A DNA stretch of 64,000 bases. Origin: Psychrobacter urativorans (GTDB lineage: Bacteria > Pseudomonadota > Gammaproteobacteria > Pseudomonadales > Moraxellaceae). This document shows, piece after piece, positions 1 to 10,736 of the stretch (its first letter is position 1; each line of letters begins with the position of its first letter). A model generated the notes under the pieces. That model was not told the origin of the DNA. It ran no database searches and saw nothing but the letters and a program-made list of their open reading frames with translations. The stretch spans positions 33,625 to 97,624 of the forward strand of contig NZ_CAJHBR010000012.1 of the NCBI RefSeq assembly GCF_904846695.1, given 5' to 3'. The translations under genes and the position numbers were made by a program.

Positions 1-198
1 CTAAAACAAACTCACTAACTAAATATGATTTCATAATTGATCATTTAGGTAGTTAACTAAAAGCAGTACGCTTATTGCTGCTGCTTTTAGGCATTTATCT
101 CAACCCTATTCATTGCCTTCATTCATCTTAACTAGCAGTGCCACTGTAATTAGGGTGACAACGCTAGCAGATGATTATAAAGATAACGGAGAAGCAAC
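1..198. other. Leader upstream of rpoC with an internal hairpin
   Basis: This stretch holds no gene and is presumably the gap between rpoB (outside the window) and rpoC, since those genes are normally adjacent. A perfect 10-bp inverted repeat (CTAAAAGCAG at 57-66 with CTGCTTTTAG at 81-90) encloses a 14-base loop. It has no run of T after it, so it is unlikely to be a full terminator. It could be an mRNA processing or pausing site between the two large subunit genes, which is inference. A GGAG sequence at about 188-191 is the ribosome site for rpoC. Confidence 0.5.
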
Positions 199-3100
199 TT
201 GAAAGATTTACTCGATATCATGCAGAGCCCTACCAGCAATGGTAACCATGAGTTTGACAGTATCCAAATTACCTTAGCCTCGCCTGACGTTATTAAGTCA
301 TGGTCACATGGTGAAGTTAAAAAACCTGAAACTATTAACTATCGTACCTTTAAGCCTGAGCGTGATGGTCTATTTTGTGCCAAGATTTTTGGTCCAGTAA
401 AAGATTTTGAATGTCTTTGTGGTAAGTACAAACGTCGTAAGTTCCAAGGCGTTATCTGTGAAAAATGTGGCGTAGAAGTCACTACTGCTAAAGTGCGTCG
501 TGATCGCATGGGTCATATTGACCTTGCTAGCCCAGTTGCGCATATTTGGTTCTTAAAGTCATTACCAAGCCGCATCGGTCTATTGCTAGATATGACTCTA
601 CGTGATATCGAGCGCGTTTTATATTTTGAAAGCTACATTGTAACTGAGCCTGGTCTGACTAGCTTAGAGAAGTATCAGCTTTTAGACGACGAAGACTACT
701 ATAAAGCTCTAGAAGAGTTTGGTGATGAGTTCGTTGCTAAGATGGGTGCAGAAGCGATTCAAGACTTGTTAAAAGATATCGATTTAGATATCGAAATTGA
801 TGAGTTACGTGAAGCGATTCCACAGACGGGTTCTGAGACTAAGCTTAAAAAGATGTCTAAGCGTCTGAAGTTATTAGAAGCCTTCCGTGATTCTCATAAT
901 AAGCCTGAATGGATGGTAATGACCATCTTGCCAGTACTACCACCAGATTTGCGTCCTCTAGTACCGCTAGAAGGCGGTCGTTTTGCGACTTCAGATCTTA
1001 ACGATTTATATCGCCGCGTTATCAACCGTAACAACCGTCTTAAGCGTTTGCTTGAGCTTAGCGCCCCTGACATTATCGTACGTAACGAAAAACGTATGCT
1101 ACAAGAGTCAGTCGATGCGTTATTAGATAACGGTCGTCGCGGTCGTGCTATCACTGGTAGTAACAAGCGTCCATTGAAATCTTTAGCGGATATGATTAAA
1201 GGTAAGCAAGGTCGTTTCCGTCAAAACTTACTAGGTAAACGTGTCGATTATTCTGGCCGTTCAGTAATTGTAGTAGGTCCAACACTACGTCTACATCAGT
1301 GTGGTCTACCTAAGAAAATGGCTCTTGAACTTTTCAAGCCTTTTACTTATAACAAACTATTGTCACACGGTTTAGCGACGACGATCAAAGCTGCTAAAAA
1401 GATGGTTGAGCGTGAAGAGCCACAAGTGTGGGATATGCTAGCGATGGTTATTCGTGAGCATCCAGTGCTACTTAACCGTGCACCAACCCTACACAGATTG
1501 GGTCTGCAAGCGTTTGAGCCAGTATTGATTGAAGGTAAAGCCATTCAGTTGCATCCACTGGTTTGTACCGCGTTCAACGCTGACTTTGATGGTGACCAAA
1601 TGGCAGTTCACGTGCCATTGACCCTAGAAGCACAGCTTGAATCACGTGCCTTGATGATGTCTACCAACAACATCTTATCACCTGCTAACGGTGATCCGAT
1701 CATCGTACCATCACAAGATGTGGTATTGGGTTTATATTACATCAGTCGCTCGTCAGTGAACGTTAAAGGCGAAGGCATGATCTTCGCTACTGTTAATGAA
1801 GCGCTACGTGCTATTGGCTCTAACGATTTACATGTTAACGCTAAGATCAAAGTTCGAGTAACTGAAACTACTATCGCAGAAGATGGCACTCGTACTGAAA
1901 AAACTAGCCTAAAAGAAACCGTAGCAGGTCGTTTATTAATCTGGAACATTATGCCTACGGGCATGGCGTTTGAAGAATGTAATCAAGAGATGACTAAAAA
2001 GAATATCTCAAGATTGATTAACTCTTGCTATCGTAACTTGGGTGTCAAAGACAGCGTTATGTTCGCTGACCAATTGATGTACCTTGGTTTTGCACAAGCC
2101 ACTTTATCTGGCGTATCGATTTGCTTAGATGATATGGTCATTCCACCAAGTAAAAAACAAATTATTGGTGTAGCAGAAGCCGAAGTACGTGAAATTGAAG
2201 ATCAGTTCGAGCAAGGTTTTGTGACAGCAGGTGAACGCTATAACAAAGTAGTCGATATTTGGTCACGTACCAATGATAAAGTCGCCAAAGCAATGATGGA
2301 CAACTTGGCAACAGATAAAGTAATCAACGCCCAAGGTGAAGAAGAAGAGCAGAAGTCTTTTAACTCTATCTTTATCATGTCAGATTCTGGTGCTCGTGGT
2401 AGTGCGGCACAGATTCGTCAGTTGGCAGGTATGCGTGGTTTGATGGCTAAACCGGATGGCTCTATTATCGAGACGCCGATTAAAGCTAACTTCCGTGAAG
2501 GTTTGACTGTACTTCAGTACTTCATATCAACTCACGGAGCGCGTAAAGGTCTAGCTGATACTGCCTTGAAAACTGCTAACTCAGGTTACTTGACTCGTCG
2601 TTTAGTCGACGTAGCACAAGATTTGGTTATCACTAGCGATGATTGTGGTACTGAAGTTGGCTTGCTAATGACTCCGCATATCCAAGGTGGCGAAATCATT
2701 GAGAAGCTTGGTGATCTAGTATTAGGTCGAGTAACTTCACGTGATGTTACTTATAATGATGATGCTGATAAAATCTTAATCCCAGTAGGGACTTTGATTG
2801 ATGAGCATTGGGTTGATGTGCTTGATGACAACGCTATCGATGATATCTGGGTTCGTTCAGTTATTACTTGTGATGTAGCTCATGGTGTTTGTGCGCAGTG
2901 TTATGGTCGTGACCTTGCCCGTGGTCATAAAGTTAACATCGGTGAGTCAGTTGGTGTAATGGCCGCTCAGTCTATCGGTGAGCCTGGTACTCAGTTAACC
3001 ATGCGTACGTTCCACGTAGGTGGAGCGGCAAGCTCAGCTTCTGTAGATAACAGCATCTCTGTCCGTAATGGCGGTCAGGTTCATTTCGAGAATATGAAAA

Positions 3101-4434
3101 CTGTTGAGCACATTGATGGTCACTTAGTTATCGTATCTCGTTCAGCTGAAATTGCCTTGACCGATGAGTTAGGTCGTGAGCGTGAGCGCTATAAAGTGCC
3201 TTACGGTTCAAGCGTACTTGTGAAGAGCGAAGATCATGTTGAAGGTGGTCAAACTATCGCTAAATGGGATCCGCACACGCATCCTATTATTACTGAGTTT
3301 GCGGGTAAAGCACGCTTTAGTGATATTACCGATGGTCTGACAGCTACTGTAAAAGTTGATGACGCTACTGGTATGAGCTCGTTTGAGATTCTTGCTACCC
3401 GTGATCGTTCAAGCTCAGCCAAAGATTTACGTCCGGCTATTATCTTGAATACTAATGAAGGTAAAGAAGTGGTTTACTTCTTACCTGCTGAAACTATCAT
3501 TCGTGTTGGTGATGGTGAAGAAGTGGCTGCTGGCTCAATCTTAGGCCGTGTACCACAAGCCTCTTCAGGTACTAAAGATATTACCGGTGGTCTGCCACGT
3601 GTTGCTGACTTATTTGAAGCCCGTCGCCCGAAAGATCATGCCATCATGGCAGAGATGACTGGTGTAGTGAGCTTTGGTAAAGAGACTAAAGGTAAAAACC
3701 GCTTTATTATTACTAATGAAGACGGTGAGATCCATGAAGAGCTAATCCCGAAATGGCGTCAAATCAACGTTTTTGAAAATGAGACAGTAGCTCGTGGTGA
3801 AGTGATCGCTGATGGTCCACAGAATCCACATGATATCTTGCGTCTAAAAGGTCAGACTGCTCTTGCTGACTATATCGTAAACGAAGTTCAAGATGTTTAC
3901 CGCTTGCAGGGTGTAAAAATCAACGATAAGCACATCGAAGTTATTATTCGTCAGATGCTGCGTAAAGTTGAAGTTACTGATGCTGGTGACTCTAATCACT
4001 TTAAAGGTGATCAGGTTGAATACGTTGATATCAGAGCATTGAATGCTAAACTCGAAGCAGAAGATAAGTTCCCAGTGAAGTTTGAGCGTCAGTTGCTAGG
4101 TATTACTAAAGCAAGTTTGGCTACTGAAAGCTTTATTTCAGCAGCATCTTTCCAAGAAACCACACGTGTATTAACAGCGGCTGCGGTAACTGGTAAGATT
4201 GATGAGCTACGCGGTCTCAAAGAGAACGTGGTTGTTGGTCGCTTGATTCCAGCGGGTACTGGTCTTGCTTATCATAAAGCACGTAAAGACAAAGCTGAGA
4301 AAAAACTACAAGATAAAGACTTGAATGCCTCTTTCGATAATACGGCGTTTGATATGAGCATCGGTGGTAGCGATAGTAAAGACTTTGCTAGCTTTGATGA
4401 AGCCTTTGCTCAAGAGCTTAATCAAGATAACTAA
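199..4434 (+). CDS. rpoC: DNA-directed RNA polymerase subunit beta'
   Basis: RpoC is the beta' subunit, which carries the catalytic magnesium site of RNA polymerase and forms the core enzyme with alpha, beta and omega in the cytoplasm. The 1411 residues match the roughly 1400 usual in gammaproteobacteria. Visible landmarks are the N-terminal zinc ribbon (Cys72, Cys74, Cys87, Cys90), the active-site NADFDGDQ motif (aspartates 462, 464, 466), and the second zinc site with the adjoining [16 protein letters not shown] segment in the C-terminal half. Translation starts at TTG behind GGAG; the N-terminus (MKDLLDIMQ) fits the family, so TTG is accepted. The end is an acidic, Ser/Asp-rich tail. A strong terminator follows at 4517-4542. 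Identity is certain. Confidence 0.99.
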   Translation: MKDLLDIMQSPTSNGNHEFDSIQITLASPDVIKSWSHGEVKKPETINYRTFKPERDGLFCAKIFGPVKDFECLCGKYKRRKFQGVICEKCGVEVTTAKVRRDRMGHIDLASPVAHIWFLKSLPSRIGLLLDMTLRDIERVLYFESYIVTEPGLTSLEKYQLLDDEDYYKALEEFGDEFVAKMGAEAIQDLLKDIDLDIEIDELREAIPQTGSETKLKKMSKRLKLLEAFRDSHNKPEWMVMTILPVLPPDLRPLVPLEGGRFATSDLNDLYRRVINRNNRLKRLLELSAPDIIVRNEKRMLQESVDALLDNGRRGRAITGSNKRPLKSLADMIKGKQGRFRQNLLGKRVDYSGRSVIVVGPTLRLHQCGLPKKMALELFKPFTYNKLLSHGLATTIKAAKKMVEREEPQVWDMLAMVIREHPVLLNRAPTLHRLGLQAFEPVLIEGKAIQLHPLVCTAFNADFDGDQMAVHVPLTLEAQLESRALMMSTNNILSPANGDPIIVPSQDVVLGLYYISRSSVNVKGEGMIFATVNEALRAIGSNDLHVNAKIKVRVTETTIAEDGTRTEKTSLKETVAGRLLIWNIMPTGMAFEECNQEMTKKNISRLINSCYRNLGVKDSVMFADQLMYLGFAQATLSGVSICLDDMVIPPSKKQIIGVAEAEVREIEDQFEQGFVTAGERYNKVVDIWSRTNDKVAKAMMDNLATDKVINAQGEEEEQKSFNSIFIMSDSGARGSAAQIRQLAGMRGLMAKPDGSIIETPIKANFREGLTVLQYFISTHGARKGLADTALKTANSGYLTRRLVDVAQDLVITSDDCGTEVGLLMTPHIQGGEIIEKLGDLVLGRVTSRDVTYNDDADKILIPVGTLIDEHWVDVLDDNAIDDIWVRSVITCDVAHGVCAQCYGRDLARGHKVNIGESVGVMAAQSIGEPGTQLTMRTFHVGGAASSASVDNSISVRNGGQVHFENMKTVEHIDGHLVIVSRSAEIALTDELGRERERYKVPYGSSVLVKSEDHVEGGQTIAKWDPHTHPIITEFAGKARFSDITDGLTATVKVDDATGMSSFEILATRDRSSSAKDLRPAIILNTNEGKEVVYFLPAETIIRVGDGEEVAAGSILGRVPQASSGTKDITGGLPRVADLFEARRPKDHAIMAEMTGVVSFGKETKGKNRFIITNEDGEIHEELIPKWRQINVFENETVARGEVIADGPQNPHDILRLKGQTALADYIVNEVQDVYRLQGVKINDKHIEVIIRQMLRKVEVTDAGDSNHFKGDQVEYVDIRALNAKLEAEDKFPVKFERQLLGITKASLATESFISAASFQETTRVLTAAAVTGKIDELRGLKENVVVGRLIPAGTGLAYHKARKDKAEKKLQDKDLNASFDNTAFDMSIGGSDSKDFASFDEAFAQELNQDN

Positions 4435-4516
4435 TAGAGTTATTGTTAATATTAATAGCGTTTTTATCAATATTTTTATTAACAGTAGTTCTCTATTACA
4501 GCTTAGATAAACTGAG

Positions 4517-4542
4517 AAGCCAGCCAAGTTGCTGGCTTTTTT
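4517..4542 (+). terminator. Rho-independent terminator after rpoC
   Basis: AAGCCAGC (4517-4524) pairs perfectly with GCTGGCTT (4531-4538) across a 6-base loop and runs into six T residues. It closes the rpoC transcription unit. Confidence 0.9.
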
Positions 4543-4655
4543 GTCTCTAAAAATTACTATGTATTTTGTAAGAAATCTGTGATGGAAAATAGTAAACTGG
4601 ATAATAGACGGTAGTTTTCCAAAGTTTTAATGACCTTTATAAGGATAGTAGACTC

Positions 4656-5189
4656 ATGGCAGGTAAAACTCGTGTTGCCAAATATCAAGCAGATCGTACC
4701 AATCAAAAGCTATATTTTTGTCGTTTAGCCTGTCAAGCAGCTGGAGATAGTACTGATAAGCAGCTTTATCAAGCGCATTGCGAGACGGCTATCTTTCACT
4801 TGTATGGCACTTATTTAGCTTTTCTGCAAGAGTTAGGACACTTCTATGGCTTGAATATGAGTGCACCAACGATGGTAGACATCGAACAGGCATTAAGTGC
4901 ACGTACCCAAGTTTCACCAGAGATACAGCGTCTACAGCTGCTACAACAACAAGGATTCTTAGCTAACGTTGAGCGTGCTTATCAGCGTTGTCTCTATGCG
5001 GTACAACCCGAAGAGATAGAAACTCAAAGTGCAGCTATAGTTAATAATCAACCGCCAGCTCGTGATTTGATCGTCAACGTTGTGACTTTGTCTAATCAGT
5101 GGTTACCAGATGATGCTACTATACGTGAATGGCGACAGCAGTTTTTGGACCTCATCGAGCAACTGCGAGCCGGTATGGTGGAGTTTTAA
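4656..5189 (+). CDS. Conserved hypothetical protein, possibly DUF6586 type
   Basis: This is a 177-residue soluble protein with no signal peptide or membrane segment, probably mostly helical (long Leu/Gln-rich stretches around residues 80-115). The N-terminus (MAGKTRVAKYQADRTNQKLYF) and the general pattern remind me of a small uncharacterised family of Pseudomonas and Acinetobacter (DUF6586), but that is from memory and not certain. ATG start behind AAGGAT. It lies alone between two terminators, so it is probably transcribed by itself. No catalytic motif can be seen and no function is claimed. Confidence 0.8.
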   Translation: MAGKTRVAKYQADRTNQKLYFCRLACQAAGDSTDKQLYQAHCETAIFHLYGTYLAFLQELGHFYGLNMSAPTMVDIEQALSARTQVSPEIQRLQLLQQQGFLANVERAYQRCLYAVQPEEIETQSAAIVNNQPPARDLIVNVVTLSNQWLPDDATIREWRQQFLDLIEQLRAGMVEF

Positions 5190-5260
5190 CCACTGAGTAT
5201 CAGTAGGCTGTGCAGCTATATCGTATCGAATAACAAAACCAGATTGTATTAAACAGCAAA

Positions 5261-5296
5261 AAGGCTTATTCAGTATTAATTGAATAAGCCTTTTTT
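5261..5296. terminator. Bidirectional terminator between convergent genes
   Basis: A 12-bp perfect stem (AAGGCTTATTCA 5261-5272 with TGAATAAGCCTT 5281-5292, loop of 8) is followed by T residues on the plus strand. It ends the 4656-5189 gene and lies downstream of the convergent mrcA. Confidence 0.88.
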
Positions 5297-5379
5297 ATTA
5301 CCGTACTGCTTAATAATTTATATAAAGTTGTAAGCTTATAAAGTTAGCCGCCATAAACCATGATGACTAGTAAGCTTAA

Positions 5380-8112
5380 TTACTCGGGCGTTGATGATAA
5401 CTGGCCGACTGGTGCTGGGGTTACCGTCTTTGGTATTCTAGCATTACGTGGTTGATCGCTAGTACTAGTAGCCTTGGTGCTGTCCTTGCTGTTGTTAATC
5501 TTAGCCGCACTAGTAGCTGCTGCTTCATCTATCTCAAGCACTGGTAACGGACGTTGCTGAGTCTTAAGTTTGACAGGTTTGGCTACACCATTACCGCCCT
5601 CATCTTCCTCTTCACTAGTAGTAACTGCGCCCTCATCAGTCATCTCTATGATTCGTAACTTTTGTTTTTGCGACTTTGATTTGTTATTCAAAGATACCCA
5701 CTGACGAGGTGTGCCCTTCAGTTGGGCCCGCATAAAGTCCATCCACACTGGTAGAGCAGCAACACCACCATACTCACGGCGACCAAGCGTTTCAGGCTGA
5801 TCAAAGCCCATCCATACTACAGTAGTGTTAGTAGGGTGAAAGCCTGCAAACCAAGCGTCTTTGGCTTCGTTAGTAGTTCCTGTCTTGCCACCTATATCGT
5901 CACGACCTAAAGCGCGCGCTTTTACCGCTGTACCACGCTGCACTACATCACGCAAGATACTGGCCATATCATAAGCTACTTTTGGCTTTAGAATACGGGG
6001 AGCCTGAGTAGCAGTCACATACTGAGTAACTGGCGCTTTGAGACGATCCGCTGCTGGGCTAGCATCATACATATTGAGGTTAGCACTTTGGTCTGCTGAG
6101 ATACTGTTAATATTCTGCACGCTATCCTCTGTACCATCTGCCGTTAATTTCTTGGCATCTTTTGCAGCCTCAGTAGTGTTTTTACTGGTTTTAGAATCAG
6201 TGGCAGCTAGTAAGGTTTCTTCAGCCCGTTTATTATAATCTACAACTAATTTTTCATTAAGCTTCTGCAAGCCCTCATTAAAGCACAAGGCGCAAGCTTG
6301 TTGAGGATTGGCTTGGAATAACATTTTATTATCGTAGTTATAAATCTGCTCAATAAAGTAAGGCTGAATACGATGGCCACCATTAGCAAAAGTAGTATAA
6401 GCAGTCGCCATCTGTAAAGTGGTGGCTTGACCCGCACCTAGAGCTAACGATAGGGTAGTAGGTAGTTTTTCTTTATCCAAGCCAAACTGATCTAATAAGT
6501 TGCGAGCATCGGAGATCCCAATGGCTTGCAGTAAGCGAATAGACACTAAGTTACGGGATAAATATAAACCACGGCGTAAAGTAATATCCCCTAAGAAGCG
6601 CCCATCAGAGTTCTTTGGCTTCCAGTCACCTACTTGAATAGGACGGTCAGAGACTATACTGTCAGGACTATATCCTTTTTCTAGTGCAGCGGTATAGACT
6701 AAAGGCTTGATAGTTGAGCCAGGTTGACGCCAGCCTTGTAACGCTCGGTTGAACTTACTATGATTAAAGTCAAAGCCACCGACTAAGGCGTTGACGGCAC
6801 CAGTATCAGGATGCAAAGATACTAAGCTACCTTGCACTTTAGGTATTTGTCCCAGTTTCCAGTTACCACCTTCAGTCGGTATCAGACGAACAATATCTTT
6901 TTCACTGACAATCTGTGAGGCATTGCTAGGGGAGCTACCAAAACGGTCGGCAGAAATATACTTACGTGCCCATCTCATACCTGACCAATTGACGGTAACC
7001 GTTTTACCAGAAAGCATAATAGCTTCAAAGCTACTGGAGTTAACTTTAGTTACTTTAGCAGGTGACATATTAGCGTAGCGTTGGAAACTCTCTAGTGGCT
7101 TGTCATTAGCTTCAGCACCACGCCAGCCATGACGATGGTCATAATCAACTAAGCCTTTTAATACCGCTTTTTCTGCATCTAGCTGGGCTTGACTGTCGAC
7201 AGTCAAACGCACGCGCCAACCCCCATTGACTACTTGTTCACCGTAACGGTTGACTAAAGCATAACGAGTCATTTCTGCCAAATAAGGCATGTTGACATCG
7301 AGTTTTTCTTGATACAAGTTGAGGCCAATTGGGGATTTAACGGCTTCATCATGCTCAGCTTTGCTAATATATTTGAGCTTATACATTTGGCCAATAATCC
7401 AGTTACGGCGTACTAAAGCACGGCTAGGATTAGCAACCGGATTATACTTTGAGGGCGCTTTAGGTAAGCCTGCCAGCATCGCCATTTCAGCTATAGTAAG
7501 CTTATCAAGAGATTTACTATAGTATTTTTTAGCGGCTGCACTAATACCGTAAGCGCCTTCACCTAAATATATCTTGTTGACATATAAAGTCAAAATTTCT
7601 TTTTTGCTAAGCTCGTCTTCCATTTTCCGTGCGACAAAAAGCTCAGTCAATTTGCGGTCTAAAGTACGCTCAGGAGATAAAAAATAGTTCTTAGCAACCT
7701 GCATAGTAATAGTCGAGCCACCCGTTTGCGTATCATCATCGGTGACTACTTCAGTGACCGCACGACCAAGGCCCTTAATACTGATACCACTATGTTGGAA
7801 AAAAGAGGCATCTTCGGCTGCTAAAAAAGCATTGGTGAAATTCTTTGGAATCTCATCATAGCTCACGGGTAAGGAGAGGCGATTGCCATACTGACCTATC
7901 AGTTTGTCATCGCTACTATAAATCTGTAGCGGCATCTCTAATTTGGCAGTCTTTATTTCCTGCAGACTGGGCAGAGTAGGCGATAAATACATCGCCATAC
8001 CATAAAAACCAATCGGCACAGCCAAGGCTATAATTATAGCCAGCGCCAGACAAGCAATAAAAAGGCCCACCAAAAAGTGGATTAAACGAGCGGTAGCATG
8101 TTTTTTAGCCAT
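5380..8112 (-). CDS. mrcA: Penicillin-binding protein 1A, bifunctional
   Basis: This class A PBP is an inner-membrane enzyme that polymerises glycan strands and cross-links peptidoglycan in the periplasm. After a short basic N-terminus comes one membrane anchor, then the transglycosylase domain with EDASFFQHSG (catalytic Glu near residue 100) and GGSTITMQ. The transpeptidase domain carries the SxxK serine in PGSTIKP (about 465), LSRN, and GGKTGTT (about 740). The last 100 or so residues are charged and of low complexity. The frame could open 27 bases earlier at 8139, but the promoter at 8150-8179 would place the transcript start within a few bases of that codon, so ATG 8112 (MAKKHATAR) is preferred, giving 910 residues. 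It is divergent from pilM, as in other gammaproteobacteria, where ponA lies next to pilMNOPQ. Confidence 0.96.
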   Translation of the reverse strand: MAKKHATARLIHFLVGLFIACLALAIIIALAVPIGFYGMAMYLSPTLPSLQEIKTAKLEMPLQIYSSDDKLIGQYGNRLSLPVSYDEIPKNFTNAFLAAEDASFFQHSGISIKGLGRAVTEVVTDDDTQTGGSTITMQVAKNYFLSPERTLDRKLTELFVARKMEDELSKKEILTLYVNKIYLGEGAYGISAAAKKYYSKSLDKLTIAEMAMLAGLPKAPSKYNPVANPSRALVRRNWIIGQMYKLKYISKAEHDEAVKSPIGLNLYQEKLDVNMPYLAEMTRYALVNRYGEQVVNGGWRVRLTVDSQAQLDAEKAVLKGLVDYDHRHGWRGAEANDKPLESFQRYANMSPAKVTKVNSSSFEAIMLSGKTVTVNWSGMRWARKYISADRFGSSPSNASQIVSEKDIVRLIPTEGGNWKLGQIPKVQGSLVSLHPDTGAVNALVGGFDFNHSKFNRALQGWRQPGSTIKPLVYTAALEKGYSPDSIVSDRPIQVGDWKPKNSDGRFLGDITLRRGLYLSRNLVSIRLLQAIGISDARNLLDQFGLDKEKLPTTLSLALGAGQATTLQMATAYTTFANGGHRIQPYFIEQIYNYDNKMLFQANPQQACALCFNEGLQKLNEKLVVDYNKRAEETLLAATDSKTSKNTTEAAKDAKKLTADGTEDSVQNINSISADQSANLNMYDASPAADRLKAPVTQYVTATQAPRILKPKVAYDMASILRDVVQRGTAVKARALGRDDIGGKTGTTNEAKDAWFAGFHPTNTTVVWMGFDQPETLGRREYGGVAALPVWMDFMRAQLKGTPRQWVSLNNKSKSQKQKLRIIEMTDEGAVTTSEEEDEGGNGVAKPVKLKTQQRPLPVLEIDEAAATSAAKINNSKDSTKATSTSDQPRNARIPKTVTPAPVGQLSSTPE

Positions 8113-8149
8113 AGGAAACTTATCATTTAAAATTTGCATTAAATTCTAC

Positions 8150-8179
8150 ATTATACCTCGAACAAAACTAGTAAGTCAT
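8150..8179 (-). promoter_or_regulatory. Predicted sigma-70 promoter of mrcA
   Basis: On the minus strand ATGACT (complement of 8174-8179) is separated by 18 bases from a perfect TATAAT (complement of 8150-8155). The predicted start point falls just before the upstream ATG at 8139, which argues that translation begins at the inner ATG, 8112. Confidence 0.55.
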
Positions 8180-8218
8180 AATTAATGTGTAAATCGGGGC
8201 TAAGGAACCCCTAAATAC

Positions 8219-8247
8219 TTGAAACTAGTATTTAAGTAACGTATTGT
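8219..8247 (+). promoter_or_regulatory. Candidate promoter of the pilMNOPQ operon
   Basis: TTGAAA (8219-8224), a 17-base spacer and TATTGT (8242-8247) give a plausible but imperfect sigma-70 site 55 bases before pilM. The -10 matches the consensus at only four positions, so confidence is modest. Confidence 0.35.
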
Positions 8248-8302
8248 ATTTAAATATTACTATTAACTATCAATTTGTAAACTTATATAAGGCAAATAAC
8301 TT

Positions 8303-9349
8303 GTGGGGCTATTTTCTTCCAAAGTTCAAGGACTGATAGGAGTGGACATAAGTTCTACTTCTGTCAAGATGGTTAATATTCAGCGTGAGCAAGGCCTATT
8401 TCATTTGAAGTCTTATTGCATAGAAACTTTGCCGGTAGGAGCAGTGGTCGATAAGATCGTTGTTGATACCGAAATGGTGGGTGAGTCCATTTCTCGCTTG
8501 GCCGAACGGGGGCAGGTTTCTGGTAGTGCCGCAGCAACATCGGTCTCAGGGTCAGCAGTCATTACTAAGATTATTGACATGGATATGAGATTAAATGATG
8601 CTGAGCGAGAAGCGCAAATACGTCTGGATGCTGATCAATACATTCCTTATCCTTTAGAAGAAGTTAACTTAGACTTTGAGGTGGTTGGCCCCTCATTAGT
8701 ACATGACAGTATGGTACAAGTTCTGCTGGCAGCTTCGCGTTCAGAGAATGTAAATCAACGCATTGATGCTCTGACTTTTGGTGGACTTGAAACGAAGATT
8801 GTGGATATTGAGTCACATGCTATAGAGCGTGCCTTCAGCTTAATGGTAGACAGCTTGCCTGAGCTAATAGCTTTAGTCGATATAGGTCATAACCAGACCA
8901 CTTTATATATTGTCAAAAATGGTGAGTTTGTTTATAGCCGCGAGCAGCTATTCGGTGGTGCACAGCTAACAGAAGCGATTCAAAACCGTTATGGCTTGTC
9001 TTTTGAAGACGCTACTTTTAATAAGCGTGAACTTACTTTACCAGATGACTATTATCCAGAAATTCTCACGCCATTTATAGAAAACATCGTTCAGCAAATA
9101 ACACGCTCTTTGCAGTTTTATTTTTCATCCAGTCGACACAATAATATAGATCACTTAGTGATGTCAGGTGGTAGTAGCTCTATTCCTGGTTTAGCGGGCA
9201 TGGTGCAGCAAAAGCTTGGCAAGCCGGTGACTATAGCCAATCCTTTTATCAATATGACTATTGATCCTTATATAGATAGTGAGCAGCTGAACGTTGATAC
9301 CCCAAGCTTGATGGCTGCTTGTGGTCTTGCCTTAAGGAGTTTTGACTGA
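8303..9349 (+). CDS. pilM: Type IV pilus inner-membrane platform protein PilM
   Basis: PilM is a cytoplasmic actin-like ATP-binding protein that docks on the N-terminus of PilN and helps connect the pilus motor to the alignment complex. The 348 residues show the actin-fold phosphate loop GVDISSTSVKMV near the start and a second glycine-rich site, MSGGSSSIPG, near residue 290. Translation starts at GTG behind a weak AAGG. The stop overlaps the pilN start as TGATG, so the genes are translationally coupled. It is the first gene of the pilMNOPQ operon, which is required for twitching motility and usually for DNA uptake. Confidence 0.97.
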   Translation: MGLFSSKVQGLIGVDISSTSVKMVNIQREQGLFHLKSYCIETLPVGAVVDKIVVDTEMVGESISRLAERGQVSGSAAATSVSGSAVITKIIDMDMRLNDAEREAQIRLDADQYIPYPLEEVNLDFEVVGPSLVHDSMVQVLLAASRSENVNQRIDALTFGGLETKIVDIESHAIERAFSLMVDSLPELIALVDIGHNQTTLYIVKNGEFVYSREQLFGGAQLTEAIQNRYGLSFEDATFNKRELTLPDDYYPEILTPFIENIVQQITRSLQFYFSSSRHNNIDHLVMSGGSSSIPGLAGMVQQKLGKPVTIANPFINMTIDPYIDSEQLNVDTPSLMAACGLALRSFD

Positions 9350-10017
9350 TGCCACGTATTAATCTACTGCCATGGCGTCGAGAAGAGCGTCTGCGTCGTA
9401 ACAAAGAATTTATTACCTTAGCTACCGCTATCACTCTATTAGCATTTCTATCAGCGTTTGCTACTTGGAGCTACTTCAACAATCAGCTTGAAGAACAACT
9501 CGATGCCAATGCGCTGATCACTAAAGAAAACAGTCGTTTAGACGCGGTAGTGGTTCAGATTGATAGTCTAGAGCAGCGCCGTGAAAATATTATCTCTCGT
9601 ATGCAAGTGATTCAAGATTTGCAGGGTCGGCGTCCGATACCAGTACGCTTATGGGATGATCTCGCTAAAGCCATTCCACCCGCATTATATTTGAATAATC
9701 TCAAGCGAGAAGGTGATCTGATCACTTTGACGGGTATGGCTGATAACCCTAATGTGGTATCTAGCCTAATCCGTAATTTAAACAGTAGCCACTGGATGGG
9801 TAATTCTGCCGTACGTAATATCCAGCAAAACATTGCCGCCTACCAGTCAGAACCTAAACTTAATGCGCCGCTACCAACTGGTAAACAGCCACGCCCGATA
9901 TATGCTGAGGACCGCTACGTGCAGTTCGTCATTACTACTCAAGTACAAGCCGCAGTCTCTACAATGGTAGATGATGATGCGATAGCAGTTGATACTGCTA
10001 TTGGAGGTAAGTTATGA
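9349..10017 (+). CDS. pilN: Type IV pilus assembly protein PilN
   Basis: PilN is a bitopic inner-membrane protein of the pilus alignment complex. Its cytoplasmic N-terminal INLLPWR motif, visible at residues 4-10, is the known docking peptide for PilM. One membrane helix follows at about residues 22-43, then a periplasmic coiled coil and a ferredoxin-like domain that pairs with PilO. The length of 222 residues is slightly above the usual 200 because of a C-terminal extension after about residue 180. It overlaps pilO by four bases (ATGA). Confidence 0.96.
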   Translation: MPRINLLPWRREERLRRNKEFITLATAITLLAFLSAFATWSYFNNQLEEQLDANALITKENSRLDAVVVQIDSLEQRRENIISRMQVIQDLQGRRPIPVRLWDDLAKAIPPALYLNNLKREGDLITLTGMADNPNVVSSLIRNLNSSHWMGNSAVRNIQQNIAAYQSEPKLNAPLPTGKQPRPIYAEDRYVQFVITTQVQAAVSTMVDDDAIAVDTAIGGKL

Positions 10018-10736
10018 AACTTATCCCTAACAAATCACTATTAAAGAATCCAAAGCTTGCTAGTACTAAAGCGCTGGAGCCTACCTTTAATCTTGCTAAT
10101 TTTAGGCGCAACTTTGAGTCATTAGATAATGATAACTATGGCAGCTGGCCCTTAGTAGTTAAGGTGAGTATATTGCTGCTAATAGGGGTCTTCATTGCCG
10201 CTTTATCGTGGGCCCTACCCATCAGTAGTAAAATTGATGAAATTGGAGCCGCAGAAAGTGAACAGCAAGTATTGCTTGCAAGCTATCGGCAAAAAGAGTC
10301 CCGTGCTCGACATTTAGCAGCTTATAAAGCGCAAGTGAGTCAAATGGAAACGCAGTTCAATACCTTGTTAGATCAGTTGCCTAAAGACACCCGAGTATCA
10401 GAGTTAGTAGAAGGTATTAATATGACAGGGGTTGGCAGTAATATTCGTTTCCAAGATATCTCTGTTGAGGCTGAAATTGAAAATGAGTTCTTTATCGAAC
10501 AGCCTATTCGTATCGCCGCCCTTGGTGAGTATCATGAGTTCGGGAGTTTTTTAAGTGGTCTTGCCACACTACCTCGCATTATTACTATTCACGATTTTGA
10601 AGTGAATAACCCGCAGCCAACCTTAGAAGCCATACCTGAGCTGAAATTAGTGCTACAGACCAAGACCTACCGCTCAAAAGAAGCGGTAACACAAGAGGCG
10701 CTAGTAGATGCTGATGCCTCTGTAGGGAGTAACTAA
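10014..10736 (+). CDS. pilO: Type IV pilus assembly protein PilO
   Basis: PilO is the partner of PilN: a cytoplasmic tail (here a longish 45 residues), one membrane helix (about 47-68), a coiled coil rich in Gln/Glu/Ser at 75-115, and a periplasmic domain that heterodimerises with PilN and binds PilP. It has 240 residues. Start and stop are both coupled to neighbours (ATGA with pilN, TAATG with pilP), supporting stoichiometric expression of the alignment complex. Confidence 0.95.
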   Translation: MKLIPNKSLLKNPKLASTKALEPTFNLANFRRNFESLDNDNYGSWPLVVKVSILLLIGVFIAALSWALPISSKIDEIGAAESEQQVLLASYRQKESRARHLAAYKAQVSQMETQFNTLLDQLPKDTRVSELVEGINMTGVGSNIRFQDISVEAEIENEFFIEQPIRIAALGEYHEFGSFLSGLATLPRIITIHDFEVNNPQPTLEAIPELKLVLQTKTYRSKEAVTQEALVDADASVGSN